In this document: piece by piece, positions 37,729 to 46,108 of the stretch
How positions within the stretch are numbered: the stretch's first letter is position 1
Layout of the letters: each line of letters opens with the position of its first letter
Assembly: GCF_020866965.1 (NCBI RefSeq)
Contig: NZ_JAJATX010000002.1
Coordinates: forward strand, 239,531 to 287,151
Reading direction: 5' to 3'
DNA from: Microvirga roseola
GTDB taxonomy: Bacteria > Pseudomonadota > Alphaproteobacteria > Rhizobiales > Beijerinckiaceae
Length of the DNA stretch: 47,621 nt
Notes under the pieces: generated by a model
The model's input: only the letters and a program-made list of their open reading frames with translations
What the model was told of the DNA's origin: nothing
Database searches by the model: none
Made by a program: the position numbers and the translations under genes

Positions 37729-38133
37729 ATGGCTTCCCTCGATGCACTCTTCGAGACGGCTAAAGCCATCCAGGCGCGGGCTTATGCGCCCTATTCCCGC
37801 TTCAAGGTGGGGACTGCCATCCGCACGCCGAGCGGTAGGATTTTCGCCGGCTGCAACGTGGAGAACGCGGCCTATCCGGTCGGCTCCTGCGCGGAGGCCG
37901 GTGCGATTTCGGCCATGCTGGCCGGAGGCGAGAGCCGCATCGCGGAAATCGTAGTGATGGGCGAGGGCGATGTTCTCTGCACGCCCTGTGGCGGTTGCCG
38001 GCAGCGCATCCGTGAATTCGCCTCGCCCGACACACCCATTCACGTTGCGGGCCCTGAGGGAATCCGCAGGAGCTTTACCCTGGATGAGCTGTTGCCGTTT
38101 TCGTTCGGACCAGACAATCTCAGCGACCGGTAA
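37729..38133 (+). CDS. cdd: Cytidine deaminase
   Basis: The 134-residue enzyme deaminates cytidine and deoxycytidine to uridine and deoxyuridine. It is of the short tetrameric type. The substrate block is CNVENA (42-47). The zinc site is made of Cys54 with catalytic Glu56 (CAEAGAI), and Cys87 and Cys90 (PCGGCRQ). It lies between permease 2 and purine nucleoside phosphorylase with 1- and 3-base spacers. Confidence 0.95.
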   Translation: MASLDALFETAKAIQARAYAPYSRFKVGTAIRTPSGRIFAGCNVENAAYPVGSCAEAGAISAMLAGGESRIAEIVVMGEGDVLCTPCGGCRQRIREFASPDTPIHVAGPEGIRRSFTLDELLPFSFGPDNLSDR

Positions 38134-38136
38134 GGA

Positions 38137-38958
38137 ATGATGATTCAGCAGAACGTTCAGGAGGCCGCCGAATTCGTGCGCGCCCGCGGCTTCGATGGCC
38201 GTTTCGATGCCGCCTTCGTGCTCGGCACGGGGCTTGGCCCCCTTGTGGACGAACTCAGCGATGCGGTGAGCCTCCCCTATGCCGAGATCCCCCATTTTCC
38301 GAGAAGCGGTGTCTCCGGCCATGCGGGCAAGCTTGTCGCCGGAATGCTCGAAGGAAAGCGCGTGCTCCTGTTTGAGGGCCGGGCCCATTACTATGAGACC
38401 GCTGACGCGGGTGCGATGCGAATTCCCGTGGCCCTCGTGAAGGAGCTTGGTATTCCGGTGCTTGTCGCGACTAATGCTGCGGGCTCCGTGCGGGCGGAGA
38501 TCCGCCCCGGCAGTCTCGTCGCCATCAGCGATCATCTCAACCTATCCGGCGCAAACCCGCTCCTCCGCGATCACTCGGAAGGGCGCTTCGTGTCGCTGAC
38601 GGGGGCCTATGATGAGGGCCTGCGCAAAACCCTCCGGAGCGCCGCGACCAAGACCGGCATCGACTTGCCTGAAGGGATCTATGCATGGCTCTCGGGGCCG
38701 AGCTTTGAAACCCCTGCCGAGATCCGAATGATCCAGATTCTCGGCGCGGATCTCGTGGGTATGTCCACGGTGCCGGAGGTGATCCTCGCCCGGTACTATG
38801 GTCTGAGAGTTTCAGCGATCTCTGTCGTTACCAATCTCGCCGCCGGGATCGAAGGCGCTTCGCCCTCGCATCAGGAAACGAAGGATACGGCGGCGGAGGC
38901 CTCTGAAAAGTTCAAGCGTCTCATCCGTTCATTCGTCGCGGAGTTGTCCCATGTCTGA
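38137..38958 (+). CDS. Purine nucleoside phosphorylase (trimeric class)
   Basis: The 273-residue protein splits purine nucleosides with phosphate into base and (deoxy)ribose-1-phosphate. The phosphate site VLGTGLGPL, the GRAHYYE block, the SGPSFETPAEIRM signature and GMSTVPEVILAR identify the trimeric PNP/MTAP family. The VVTNLAAG block with Asn, together with the operon context, favours PNP over methylthioadenosine phosphorylase. It overlaps deoC by eight bases. An ATG at 38140 is an alternative start. Confidence 0.9.
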   Translation: MMIQQNVQEAAEFVRARGFDGRFDAAFVLGTGLGPLVDELSDAVSLPYAEIPHFPRSGVSGHAGKLVAGMLEGKRVLLFEGRAHYYETADAGAMRIPVALVKELGIPVLVATNAAGSVRAEIRPGSLVAISDHLNLSGANPLLRDHSEGRFVSLTGAYDEGLRKTLRSAATKTGIDLPEGIYAWLSGPSFETPAEIRMIQILGADLVGMSTVPEVILARYYGLRVSAISVVTNLAAGIEGASPSHQETKDTAAEASEKFKRLIRSFVAELSHV

Positions 38959-39712
38959 CGCAGAAATTGCACAGCGTGCCCTGAGCTGCCTCGATCTCAC
39001 CGACCTGACGGATAACTGCACGGACCAGGCAATCGATGCGCTTTGCAGGAAGGCGCTCGACCCCCGCGGCCCCATGGCCGCCGTCTGTGTCTGGCCGCAA
39101 TTCGTCAAGCGCGCTCAGGAGAACCTGCGCGGCTCCCCTGTCCGGATTGCGACGGTAGTGAATTTTCCCGCCGGCGGTGAAGATGTGGACCGCGTGACGG
39201 ACGATACGCAGGAGGCGCTGTCCGACGGCGCGAACGAAATCGATCTCGTCCTGCCCTATGAGGCCGTGCGTCGTGGGGATCTGGCGGTTGCTGCCGAGAT
39301 GGTGGAAGCCGTCCGCGAGACAGTCGACCAGGACCGCCTGCTGAAGGTGATTTTGGAAACTGGCGAGCTCTGGGATCCAGGCCTTATTGTAACGGCAAGC
39401 CGCCTCGCCATCGATGCAGGCGCTGATTTCATCAAGACATCGACCGGAAAAACACCCGTCTCCGCCACGCCGGAAGCGGCCGAGATCATGCTCGATGCCA
39501 TCAAAGCTTCGAGACGTCCTGTCGGATTGAAACCTTCGGGTGGCATCCGCACGGTGGCGGATGCGAAGATGTATCTCGATCTGGCTGACCGCATCATGGG
39601 GCCGGGTTGGGCAACGCCGCGGACCTTTCGGATCGGCGCCAGCAGCGTTTACGAAGCGCTGATTGCGGCCATCGAAGGACGAGCCGGCACGGCTGCCGTC
39701 GGGATCTACTGA
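38951..39712 (+). CDS. deoC: Deoxyribose-phosphate aldolase
   Basis: This 253-residue class I aldolase converts 2-deoxyribose-5-phosphate to glyceraldehyde-3-phosphate and acetaldehyde. The Schiff-base lysine is Lys162 in DFIKTSTGKT, with the proton-relay residues Asp98 and Lys194 (VGLKPSGGIR). The start overlaps the PNP gene and the stop is 1 base from deoA. Its substrate needs phosphopentomutase (DeoB), which is not encoded nearby. Confidence 0.95.
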   Translation: MSDAEIAQRALSCLDLTDLTDNCTDQAIDALCRKALDPRGPMAAVCVWPQFVKRAQENLRGSPVRIATVVNFPAGGEDVDRVTDDTQEALSDGANEIDLVLPYEAVRRGDLAVAAEMVEAVRETVDQDRLLKVILETGELWDPGLIVTASRLAIDAGADFIKTSTGKTPVSATPEAAEIMLDAIKASRRPVGLKPSGGIRTVADAKMYLDLADRIMGPGWATPRTFRIGASSVYEALIAAIEGRAGTAAVGIY

Positions 39713-39713
39713 C

Positions 39714-41036
39714 ATGACTCTTCTTCCGCAGGAAATCATCCGCCGTAAGCGCGACGGCGGAACGCTGGATGCCGAGCAGATCCGGAACTTCATCGAGGGC
39801 CTTGCCTCCGGCCGCGTATCCGAGGGGCAGGCGGCGTCCTTCGCCATGGCGATTTTCTTCCGTGGCCTTTCCGTGCCGGAGCGTGTGGCGCTAACGCAGG
39901 CCATGATGGAATCCGGCGAAGTGCTGAAATGGGATCTTCCTGGTCCCGTGCTCGACAAGCATTCGACGGGCGGAGTGGGCGATACGGTTAGCCTTGCGCT
40001 CGGGCCTGCTGTTGCCGCCTGCGGCGGCTTCGTGCCGATGATCTCCGGTCGTGGCCTTGGCCATACGGGCGGCACGCTCGACAAGTTCGACTCCATCCCA
40101 GGCTATGTCACGCAGCCCGATATCGATACCTTCCGGCGCGTGACGCGCGAGGTCGGCTGCGCCATCATTGGCCAGACGGCCGATCTCGCCCCCGCCGACA
40201 AGCGGCTCTACGCTATCCGCGATGTGACGGCGACGGTGGAGTCCATCGATCTCATCACCGCCTCCATTCTGTCCAAAAAGCTGGCCGCAGGGCTTCAGGG
40301 ACTCGTGATGGATGTGAAGTTCGGCTCGGGTGCCTTCATGGACAATGCGAGGGGCGCCCGTGCCCTGGCCGAAAGCCTCGTTCTCGTTGCCAACGGCGCT
40401 GGCCTGCCGACGAGCGCGCTGCTCACCGACATGGACCAGCCGCTCGCCTCGGTGGCAGGCAATGCGGTCGAAGTAGCCTACGCCATCGACTATCTTACAG
40501 GTCGCCGCCGTGAGCGGCGCTTCCACGAGGTCACCGTTGAACTCTCGGCCGAGATGCTCGTGCTGGGCAGGATCGCCGCAAATGTCGGTGAGGCGCGAGA
40601 GAAGGTCGAGCGTGCGATTGCCTCCGGCAAGGCGGCGGAGGTTTTTCAGTGCATGGTGGTCGCCCTTGGCGGTCCTGCCGACCTGTTGGAACGGCCCAGC
40701 CAGCACCTCCAGGCCGCGCCCGTGATCCTCCCCGTCCATGCGGATCGGCCCGGTACCGTCGAGAGGATCGCAACGCGCGACATCGGCGTCGCCGTTGTGG
40801 CCCTCGGCGGCGGACGAACCCGGCCGCAGGATCCCATCGACCACGCAGTCGGCCTCACCGATTTGGTAGAAGTCGGTGCGGCGGTCGATGCCGGACACCC
40901 GCTTGCTATTGTCCATGCACGCAGCGTGGAGGCGGCGGAGATTGCAGCCCACGCCGTTCGTACGGCCTACACCATCGGAGAGGGCGGGACAGCACCGGCC
41001 CCGATGATCCTCGAGCGTATCGGAGCCGCCTCATGA
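39714..41036 (+). CDS. deoA: Thymidine phosphorylase
   Basis: This 440-residue enzyme cleaves thymidine and deoxyuridine to base and deoxyribose-1-phosphate. The phosphate-binding signature is DKHSTGGVGDTVSLALGP (from residue 81), and the glycine-rich GRGLGHTGGTLDKFDSI and KKLAAGLQGLVMDVKFGSGAFM blocks are complete. The ATG at 39714 follows deoC directly. The stop overlaps the next start (ATGA). It completes pyrimidine deoxynucleoside breakdown after cytidine deaminase. Confidence 0.95.
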   Translation: MTLLPQEIIRRKRDGGTLDAEQIRNFIEGLASGRVSEGQAASFAMAIFFRGLSVPERVALTQAMMESGEVLKWDLPGPVLDKHSTGGVGDTVSLALGPAVAACGGFVPMISGRGLGHTGGTLDKFDSIPGYVTQPDIDTFRRVTREVGCAIIGQTADLAPADKRLYAIRDVTATVESIDLITASILSKKLAAGLQGLVMDVKFGSGAFMDNARGARALAESLVLVANGAGLPTSALLTDMDQPLASVAGNAVEVAYAIDYLTGRRRERRFHEVTVELSAEMLVLGRIAANVGEAREKVERAIASGKAAEVFQCMVVALGGPADLLERPSQHLQAAPVILPVHADRPGTVERIATRDIGVAVVALGGGRTRPQDPIDHAVGLTDLVEVGAAVDAGHPLAIVHARSVEAAEIAAHAVRTAYTIGEGGTAPAPMILERIGAAS

Positions 41037-41974
41037 GCCTGCTTATCGCCCTGACATGGGAGCCGAAGCCGTGGGTCGAACGCTTCAGGAAGTATCTGCC
41101 CGACCGCGACATCGTCGTTCTCGGAGAGAACCTCGACAGGAATGCGGTCCGCTATGTGGCGACATGGGGACCCAAGCCCGGCAGCCTGTCGGGCCTGCCT
41201 AAACTCGAGGCGATCTTCTCGCTCGGCGCTGGTGTCGATCACCTGATGGGCTATCCCGATCTGCCCGACGTGCCGATCATCCGGGTGGCGCAGGACAATC
41301 TCACCAACCGCATGAGCGAGTACGTGGTCATGCACTGCCTTATGTATCTGCGCGACCAGCGCCGATATGACGAGGACCAACGGGTGAAGCGCTGGGATGC
41401 GGAGCGTACGCCGCCGATTGCAGGGGATGTGCGCGTCGGCGTCATGGGCTTTGGTGTGCTGGGGCAGGATGCTGCCCGCAAGCTGAAGGTCATGGGCTTC
41501 GACGTGGCTGGATGGAGCCGCACACCGAAGAATGTGGACGGTTTTCAGGTCTATTCGGGCGAGGAGGGGCTGGCCTCCTTTTTGAACCGAACCGACATTC
41601 TCGTGAGCCTGATTCCGCTGACTTCCGACACTGCAGGCATCCTCAACCGCTCCCTGTTCGAGAAACTCGCGCGCGACGGCGCACTCGGCGGGCCGGTGCT
41701 CATCAATGCGGGGCGCGGCAGGCTGCAGGTGGAGTCGGATATTCTCTCCTGTCTCGATGATGGCACGCTGAAGGCCGCAACCCTCGACGTGTTCGAGGTG
41801 GAGCCCCTGCCACAGGACTCGCCGCTCTGGTTGCATCCGCGCGTCACGGTCACGCCGCACAACGCGGCGGTTAGCGAGCCGGAGGCGACCGCGCGCTACA
41901 TCGCCGAGCAGATCCGCCGCCACGAGGCCGGCGAGCCCTTCCAGAACGTGGTCGACCGGGGCCGCGGCTACTGA
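41033..41974 (+). CDS. D-2-hydroxyacid dehydrogenase (glyoxylate/hydroxypyruvate reductase GhrA-like)
   Basis: This 313-residue NAD(P)-dependent enzyme reduces 2-keto acids to D-2-hydroxyacids. The nucleotide motif is GFGVLG (139-144), and the catalytic residues are Arg228 (NAGRGRL), Glu257 and His276 (TPHNAAVSEP). The overall pattern, including SLGAGVDH and MSEYVVMH, matches GhrA. It overlaps deoA by four bases, so it belongs to the nucleoside operon. Its role there is unknown; it might recycle NAD(P)H or handle glyoxylate, hydroxypyruvate or pyruvate. The following 135 bases hold no recognisable gene. Confidence 0.9.
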   Translation: MSLLIALTWEPKPWVERFRKYLPDRDIVVLGENLDRNAVRYVATWGPKPGSLSGLPKLEAIFSLGAGVDHLMGYPDLPDVPIIRVAQDNLTNRMSEYVVMHCLMYLRDQRRYDEDQRVKRWDAERTPPIAGDVRVGVMGFGVLGQDAARKLKVMGFDVAGWSRTPKNVDGFQVYSGEEGLASFLNRTDILVSLIPLTSDTAGILNRSLFEKLARDGALGGPVLINAGRGRLQVESDILSCLDDGTLKAATLDVFEVEPLPQDSPLWLHPRVTVTPHNAAVSEPEATARYIAEQIRRHEAGEPFQNVVDRGRGY

Positions 41975-42109
41975 GCCGCAGGTGCTCCTGCTCCATCGCG
42001 TTCACTTCCTCGCGAAGACGCGGAACTTCCTGCAGGACGGCTCTTTCAGGGAACCATTGGCCGTATTCCAGCGATTGTATCCTTAGGCATAACAAAGCTG
42101 GAGAGTACA

Positions 42110-42415
42110 ATGTCCTGGAAAGAGCGGGTCCCGCTCCGCGGCAGAAATACCGGGAGCCGCGTGGTCGAAACCGATGTCGAGGCGCGTCAGGGGCCGAAAG
42201 GCCGCCCTGTTCTGATGGTGCTGTTGGCCAGCGCGCTTCTGCTGGGCCTCTACCTGGTGGGCATGCTGATCTGGTCGTTCACGAGCGCTCCCACGGCGCC
42301 GCGTGAAGCAACGCTGCCAGAAGTTCCCGTAACCGGCGATATTCAGACCCGCGAACCGGATCAGACGGAAATTCCTCCCGCCAACCCCGCTTATCCCGTG
42401 CCGGCCGCCGAGTAG
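42110..42415 (+). CDS. Small single-pass membrane protein of unknown function
   Basis: This 101-residue protein has a basic N-terminus, one hydrophobic helix (about residues 33-56) and a Pro/Glu/Thr-rich tail of about 45 residues. By the positive-inside rule the tail would lie in the periplasm. GGAGA precedes the ATG closely. I do not recognise a family. It is 135 bases after the nucleoside operon and upstream of the DUF418 gene on the same strand. Confidence 0.65.
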   Translation: MSWKERVPLRGRNTGSRVVETDVEARQGPKGRPVLMVLLASALLLGLYLVGMLIWSFTSAPTAPREATLPEVPVTGDIQTREPDQTEIPPANPAYPVPAAE

Positions 42416-42588
42416 CCGGAAGCGTCTGTATGCAGTGTTGAGCCGCCCGGCTGTCGGGAGGTCGCCAAGAGGACAGCCGAGGCATGAGGCGCGGCAGAGA
42501 AAAGGCCGACGCGGCTACCAAGGCCGCATCCAAGGTCCGCACGAGATCTCGGATTTCGGGAACAGCAGAGCGGCGGGACCCACCCGCC

Positions 42589-43779
42589 ATGACCACGCCG
42601 GTGGCCGGGGTCGCGCGCCCGGAGCGGCCGGGCCGGGCAAAGGAGCGGCTTGGCGTCGTCGACGCCGTGCGCGCCATGGCGCTGTTCGGTGTTCTCGCCA
42701 TGAACTGGCACTCCATGAGCGGCCTCGAATACATGTCCGCCGAACAGCTGGCGGCCGTGCAGGATACGCTCGACCGCATTGTCGAAGTCGGTCTTCAGGT
42801 CTTTGTCGATAAAAAGTCGCTTTCGGCCTTCTCCTTTCTCTTCGGCCTGAGCTTCTGGCTGATCCTCGACCGGTCCGAGGACCGCGCATTCTTCATGCCG
42901 ATGTTCATCCGCCGGCTGTCGATGCTGGCGATCTTCGGCGGCCTCAACTTCATCTTTCTCTACTGGGGCGACATCCTCATCACCTATGCCATCTTCGGCC
43001 TCCTGCTGCCTCTGGCGGCGCGGCTGCCGCAGCGCGTCATCCTGGCTGTATCGGGGTTCCTGCTGCTGGGCTTTCCCATCGCGCTGGCGGCGCTAGGCTT
43101 CACGCAGCGCCCGGATGTGCAGACGCCTTCCGACCTGCAGGCGCTGCAGGCATTCGGCAGCTCGTCCTACTATGCGGCGGCCGAGTACGGAGCGCGGCGC
43201 TATCTCGGCTTCGCCGAAAGCCATTCTGTTACCGCCGATTGGGATTTCACCAACATCTTCGGCCTGTTCCTGCTGGGGCTCTGGGCCGGGCGCGAGCGCA
43301 TCCCGAACGACATCGGAGCGCATCGTGCGTGGTTGATGAAGGTCACGGCGCTGGCCATTCCCATCGGGCTGGCCCTGTCCGCCGCCAATGTCACGCTCCC
43401 CCGGGAGACGCCGCTCACCACGCTCACGCTGGCGGGACGAACCATTCTCGCCGTCGGCTATCTCGCAGCAGCTGCGCTCTTTTTCGACAGCCGTGCGGGC
43501 CGCCGCATCGGCGCGCTTATTGCGCCTGCGGGGCGGACGGCGCTGACCAATTACCTGGCCTACGGGCTCATCGGCCAGATTCTCTTCTACGGGTGGGCCT
43601 TCGACCTGATCGGCAAGCTGGGCGCGGCCGATGTGCTGTTTGCAGCTGTCGTCACCTACGCCCTTCTCGTGGCGGCGAGCCATGTCTGGCTGAGGTTCTT
43701 CCGCTATGGGCCGGTGGAGTGGATCTGGCGCTCCGTGACCCGCAGATCGCTCCAACCGCTGCGCAAGGCGCAGGTCTGA
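42589..43779 (+). CDS. DUF418 family membrane protein
   Basis: This integral membrane protein of about 396 residues has the DUF418 pattern. The N-terminal block RLGVVDAVRAMALFGVLAMN opens the first helix, and the C-terminal DUF418 region includes GRTALTNYLAYGLIG and SHVWLRFFRYGPVEWIWR. About ten hydrophobic segments are visible. The family is related to acyltransferase- or heparan-acetyltransferase-like membrane proteins, but its function is unproven. The ATG at 42589 leads directly into the conserved part. A longer reading from 42484 adds 35 basic residues that look untranslated. It converges on the M19 gene with 7 bases between. Confidence 0.85.
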   Translation: MTTPVAGVARPERPGRAKERLGVVDAVRAMALFGVLAMNWHSMSGLEYMSAEQLAAVQDTLDRIVEVGLQVFVDKKSLSAFSFLFGLSFWLILDRSEDRAFFMPMFIRRLSMLAIFGGLNFIFLYWGDILITYAIFGLLLPLAARLPQRVILAVSGFLLLGFPIALAALGFTQRPDVQTPSDLQALQAFGSSSYYAAAEYGARRYLGFAESHSVTADWDFTNIFGLFLLGLWAGRERIPNDIGAHRAWLMKVTALAIPIGLALSAANVTLPRETPLTTLTLAGRTILAVGYLAAAALFFDSRAGRRIGALIAPAGRTALTNYLAYGLIGQILFYGWAFDLIGKLGAADVLFAAVVTYALLVAASHVWLRFFRYGPVEWIWRSVTRRSLQPLRKAQV

Positions 43780-43786
43780 CGACGGC

Positions 43787-45103
43787 TCAGGGTTCTCTGA
43801 GCAAGACGTCGCGCTCCGGTTCCAGGCAGGTCTCCTGCGCGGCCGCCGCGCTGCCGCCGGGCAGGACTTCGGCGAACAGGCGGCAGGCATTGAGCCCGGC
43901 GATGTTGCGGATCGTCCGTTCGTCGAATCCCGAGCGGCGCATGATCGCGGTGAGGATCGCAAGCTGGCTCGTATCGAACGGCACCGTGACCGAGCCGTCG
44001 TAATCGGCGCCGAGCGCGATGTTGCGGCCTCGCTCCGCGCCGACCGCATCCGCCATTGTCATGATGTGCTGCATCACGTCGGCGATCCTCCAGATGCTGG
44101 AGCCGATGGCCTGGGGCCAGAAGCCGACGCCGATCAGGCCGCCTTGGTCCAGCACGAGCGCGATCTCCTCGTCGCTCAGGTTGCGGACGGGGCGGCAGGG
44201 CGGCTCGCAGCGGGCTTTGATGCCGGTGTGTGAGATCATGAAGGGCTTTGCGAGCAGGTCGGCCGCCTCGCGCAGGCCCCGCGGGGAGATGTGGGCGAGG
44301 TCGACGGCCATGCCGAGCTGCTGCGCGAGCTGCAGGGCGGAGCGGCCGGCCACCGTCAGCCCGTAGCGCTCGCAGCCTTCGCTCGCTCCGGACAGGCTGT
44401 TGTCGAAGCGGTGGGTCGGCGCGAACACGCGGATGCCGCGCTCGAAAAGCTGGCGCATGTCGTCCTCGACCGTGACCGCGCCGAGATCCGGATCGCCGAT
44501 CCAGTGGCCGCCTTCGATCCCGAGCAGGGCGCCGACGACGGGCTGTCCGGCGCGCCGGTCGGCCACGAGGCGGCGGAGATCCTCGGCGGTCTCGATGAGC
44601 CGCAATTCGGGGCCCGGCCGCTCGCGGGAGCGCCTGACCGCGTCCTTGAGCCGGTCGATCTGCCCGAAGGCCCGCTCGCGCGTGTTCCAGATGGGACGGC
44701 CCTGGAGCGCCGAGAGGATGGCCGTCACGTTGAGGCTGGTGCCGCTGACGCAGCGCGCGCCGAGATCCCCCTCCCGCAGGCCGGGAATGGGGCTGCGGGT
44801 GACGATAGTGAACACCTGGAGGGCCACGTTGCCCTCCACGAGCAGCGGCAGGTCCACATGGCCGTAGGACGAGCGCTCGAGCAGGTCCCGGTCCCATTTC
44901 AGGGTATCGGCATGAAGGTCGGCGACGAACAGGGAGCGGTGGAACGCGGCCTCCTCCGCGGTCGGAACGGGCGCGGTCGGGTCGGGCTCGACCCGGTTCA
45001 TCAGCCGGTCGAACTGCGCCACGCCGTAGGACCGGAGGAGGAGCAGCGCCGCGATGGCGAGGATCCCGAAGACGCCGAGGCCGATTGCGAAGGTGCGTAG
45101 CAT
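43787..45103 (-). CDS. Membrane-anchored M19 dipeptidase
   Basis: This 438-residue zinc dipeptidase has an N-terminal membrane helix (about residues 4-24), so the catalytic domain should face the periplasm. Predicted metal ligands are His64 and Asp66 (DLHADT), Glu197 (GIEGGH), His271 (DLAHIS) and His292 (ISHTG). An Asp in GADYDG matches the catalytic acid. The start at 45103 follows GGGAG by 3 bases. A longer reading from 45160 would add 19 residues before the helix. It is the second M19 enzyme of the window and lies 91 bases downstream of the NlpC/P60 gene on the same strand. Confidence 0.88.
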   Translation of the reverse strand: MLRTFAIGLGVFGILAIAALLLLRSYGVAQFDRLMNRVEPDPTAPVPTAEEAAFHRSLFVADLHADTLKWDRDLLERSSYGHVDLPLLVEGNVALQVFTIVTRSPIPGLREGDLGARCVSGTSLNVTAILSALQGRPIWNTRERAFGQIDRLKDAVRRSRERPGPELRLIETAEDLRRLVADRRAGQPVVGALLGIEGGHWIGDPDLGAVTVEDDMRQLFERGIRVFAPTHRFDNSLSGASEGCERYGLTVAGRSALQLAQQLGMAVDLAHISPRGLREAADLLAKPFMISHTGIKARCEPPCRPVRNLSDEEIALVLDQGGLIGVGFWPQAIGSSIWRIADVMQHIMTMADAVGAERGRNIALGADYDGSVTVPFDTSQLAILTAIMRRSGFDERTIRNIAGLNACRLFAEVLPGGSAAAAQETCLEPERDVLLREP

Positions 45104-45194
45104 TGGCTCCCATTCCGCCGCTCCGACGGGGAAACCGTCAGGGCGGGGGATGGTTCTCATACCCGCGGAGCGGGTCTGTCCGCTGCCGTACGCT

Positions 45195-46043
45195 TCAGAG
45201 CCGCTTGATCGAACTGATCGGCCCGTAGCTGGTCCTGCGGATGCGCTCCTCGGCGACCGCGAGCGGCTCGGTGGTGACGCTCATGGTGTGGCCGTTGGCG
45301 TGGATGAGGCGCGTCGCATCCATCATCAGGCCCACATGGCCCTTCCAGAACACGAGATCGCCGCGCTGCAGTCCGCCCAGATCGGGCCACACCGCGACTG
45401 GCGTTCCGAGCTCGCGCTCCTGCATGTCGCTGTCGCGGGGAGCCTTGAGGCCCGAGGCCTGCAGCACGGTCTGGGACAGCCCCGAGCAGTCGATGCCGAG
45501 GCTCGTCTTGCCGCCCCAGAGATAGGGCGTGTGCAGGAAGCGCTCGGCCACGCTCACGTAATCCGCCTCTAAGGCGTCGAGGCCTTTGAGGTGGGCGGCG
45601 AAGGCCCAGCCGCCGGTGGCGAGGCGCGCGTAGTCGCCCTGGACCTCCGCCACGGCCACCTTGGCGTTGAGGGTCAGGAAATCCTGATAGGGCAGCTTCA
45701 GGTTGGGGCCGGGATAGACGAAGGTGCGCACCGCGCCGACCTTGTGCGTCGGCTCCGCGCCGGAGCCGCCCAGCGCCTCGGCCGGCAGGTAGCCCACATA
45801 GCCGTCCTCGCCGAGCTGCACCCAGGCCCAGCCCTCGTGCTCGTCATAGACGGTCACGCTCTCCCCGAAGATCGCCTGCGTGTCCACGGGCGCCTCGCGG
45901 GAGGGGTGGCGATGGAGCGCGGCGAAGGAGGCGATCACGCGCTTCTCCGCGCCGGCGGTGAAGCGCTCGGCCTCCACCCGGCCGCGCAGGCGCTCGTCGG
46001 CGAGATCCGCGCGGACAGGCGTGATGCGGCGGTCGAAACTCAT
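45195..46043 (-). CDS. Cytoplasmic SH3-NlpC/P60 cysteine peptidase (YkfC-like)
   Basis: This 282-residue peptidase has two bacterial SH3-type domains (about 35-92 and 100-155) and a C-terminal NlpC/P60 domain with Cys186 (GIDCSG), His236 (GHVGLM) and a third polar residue, His248 (LIHANGH). There is no signal peptide, unlike most secreted wall hydrolases. The domain order and cytoplasmic location resemble Bacillus YkfC, which cuts gamma-D-Glu--diaminopimelate bonds in free murein peptides. AGGAG lies 8 bases before the ATG. It follows the M17 aminopeptidase gene by 65 bases. Confidence 0.88.
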   Translation of the reverse strand: MSFDRRITPVRADLADERLRGRVEAERFTAGAEKRVIASFAALHRHPSREAPVDTQAIFGESVTVYDEHEGWAWVQLGEDGYVGYLPAEALGGSGAEPTHKVGAVRTFVYPGPNLKLPYQDFLTLNAKVAVAEVQGDYARLATGGWAFAAHLKGLDALEADYVSVAERFLHTPYLWGGKTSLGIDCSGLSQTVLQASGLKAPRDSDMQERELGTPVAVWPDLGGLQRGDLVFWKGHVGLMMDATRLIHANGHTMSVTTEPLAVAEERIRRTSYGPISSIKRL

Positions 46044-46108
46044 CGGGACGGCTCCTGGCGGGCCATGGCGTGTCCTTTTCCTTTTCGCAGCATATTCGCC
46101 AACAAGGC

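Noticed and set aside
36336..37769. Long minus-strand open frame opposite the nucleoside permeases
   Set aside because: Composition is polar and repetitive (many Arg, Asp, Glu, Gln), as expected from the complement of membrane-protein codons. Both permeases are certain.
41871..42110. Minus-strand open frame with a heptad-like Leu/Glu stretch
   Set aside because: Half of it lies opposite the hydroxyacid dehydrogenase, and it degenerates into an Arg/Gly/Pro-rich tail. It has no ribosome site.
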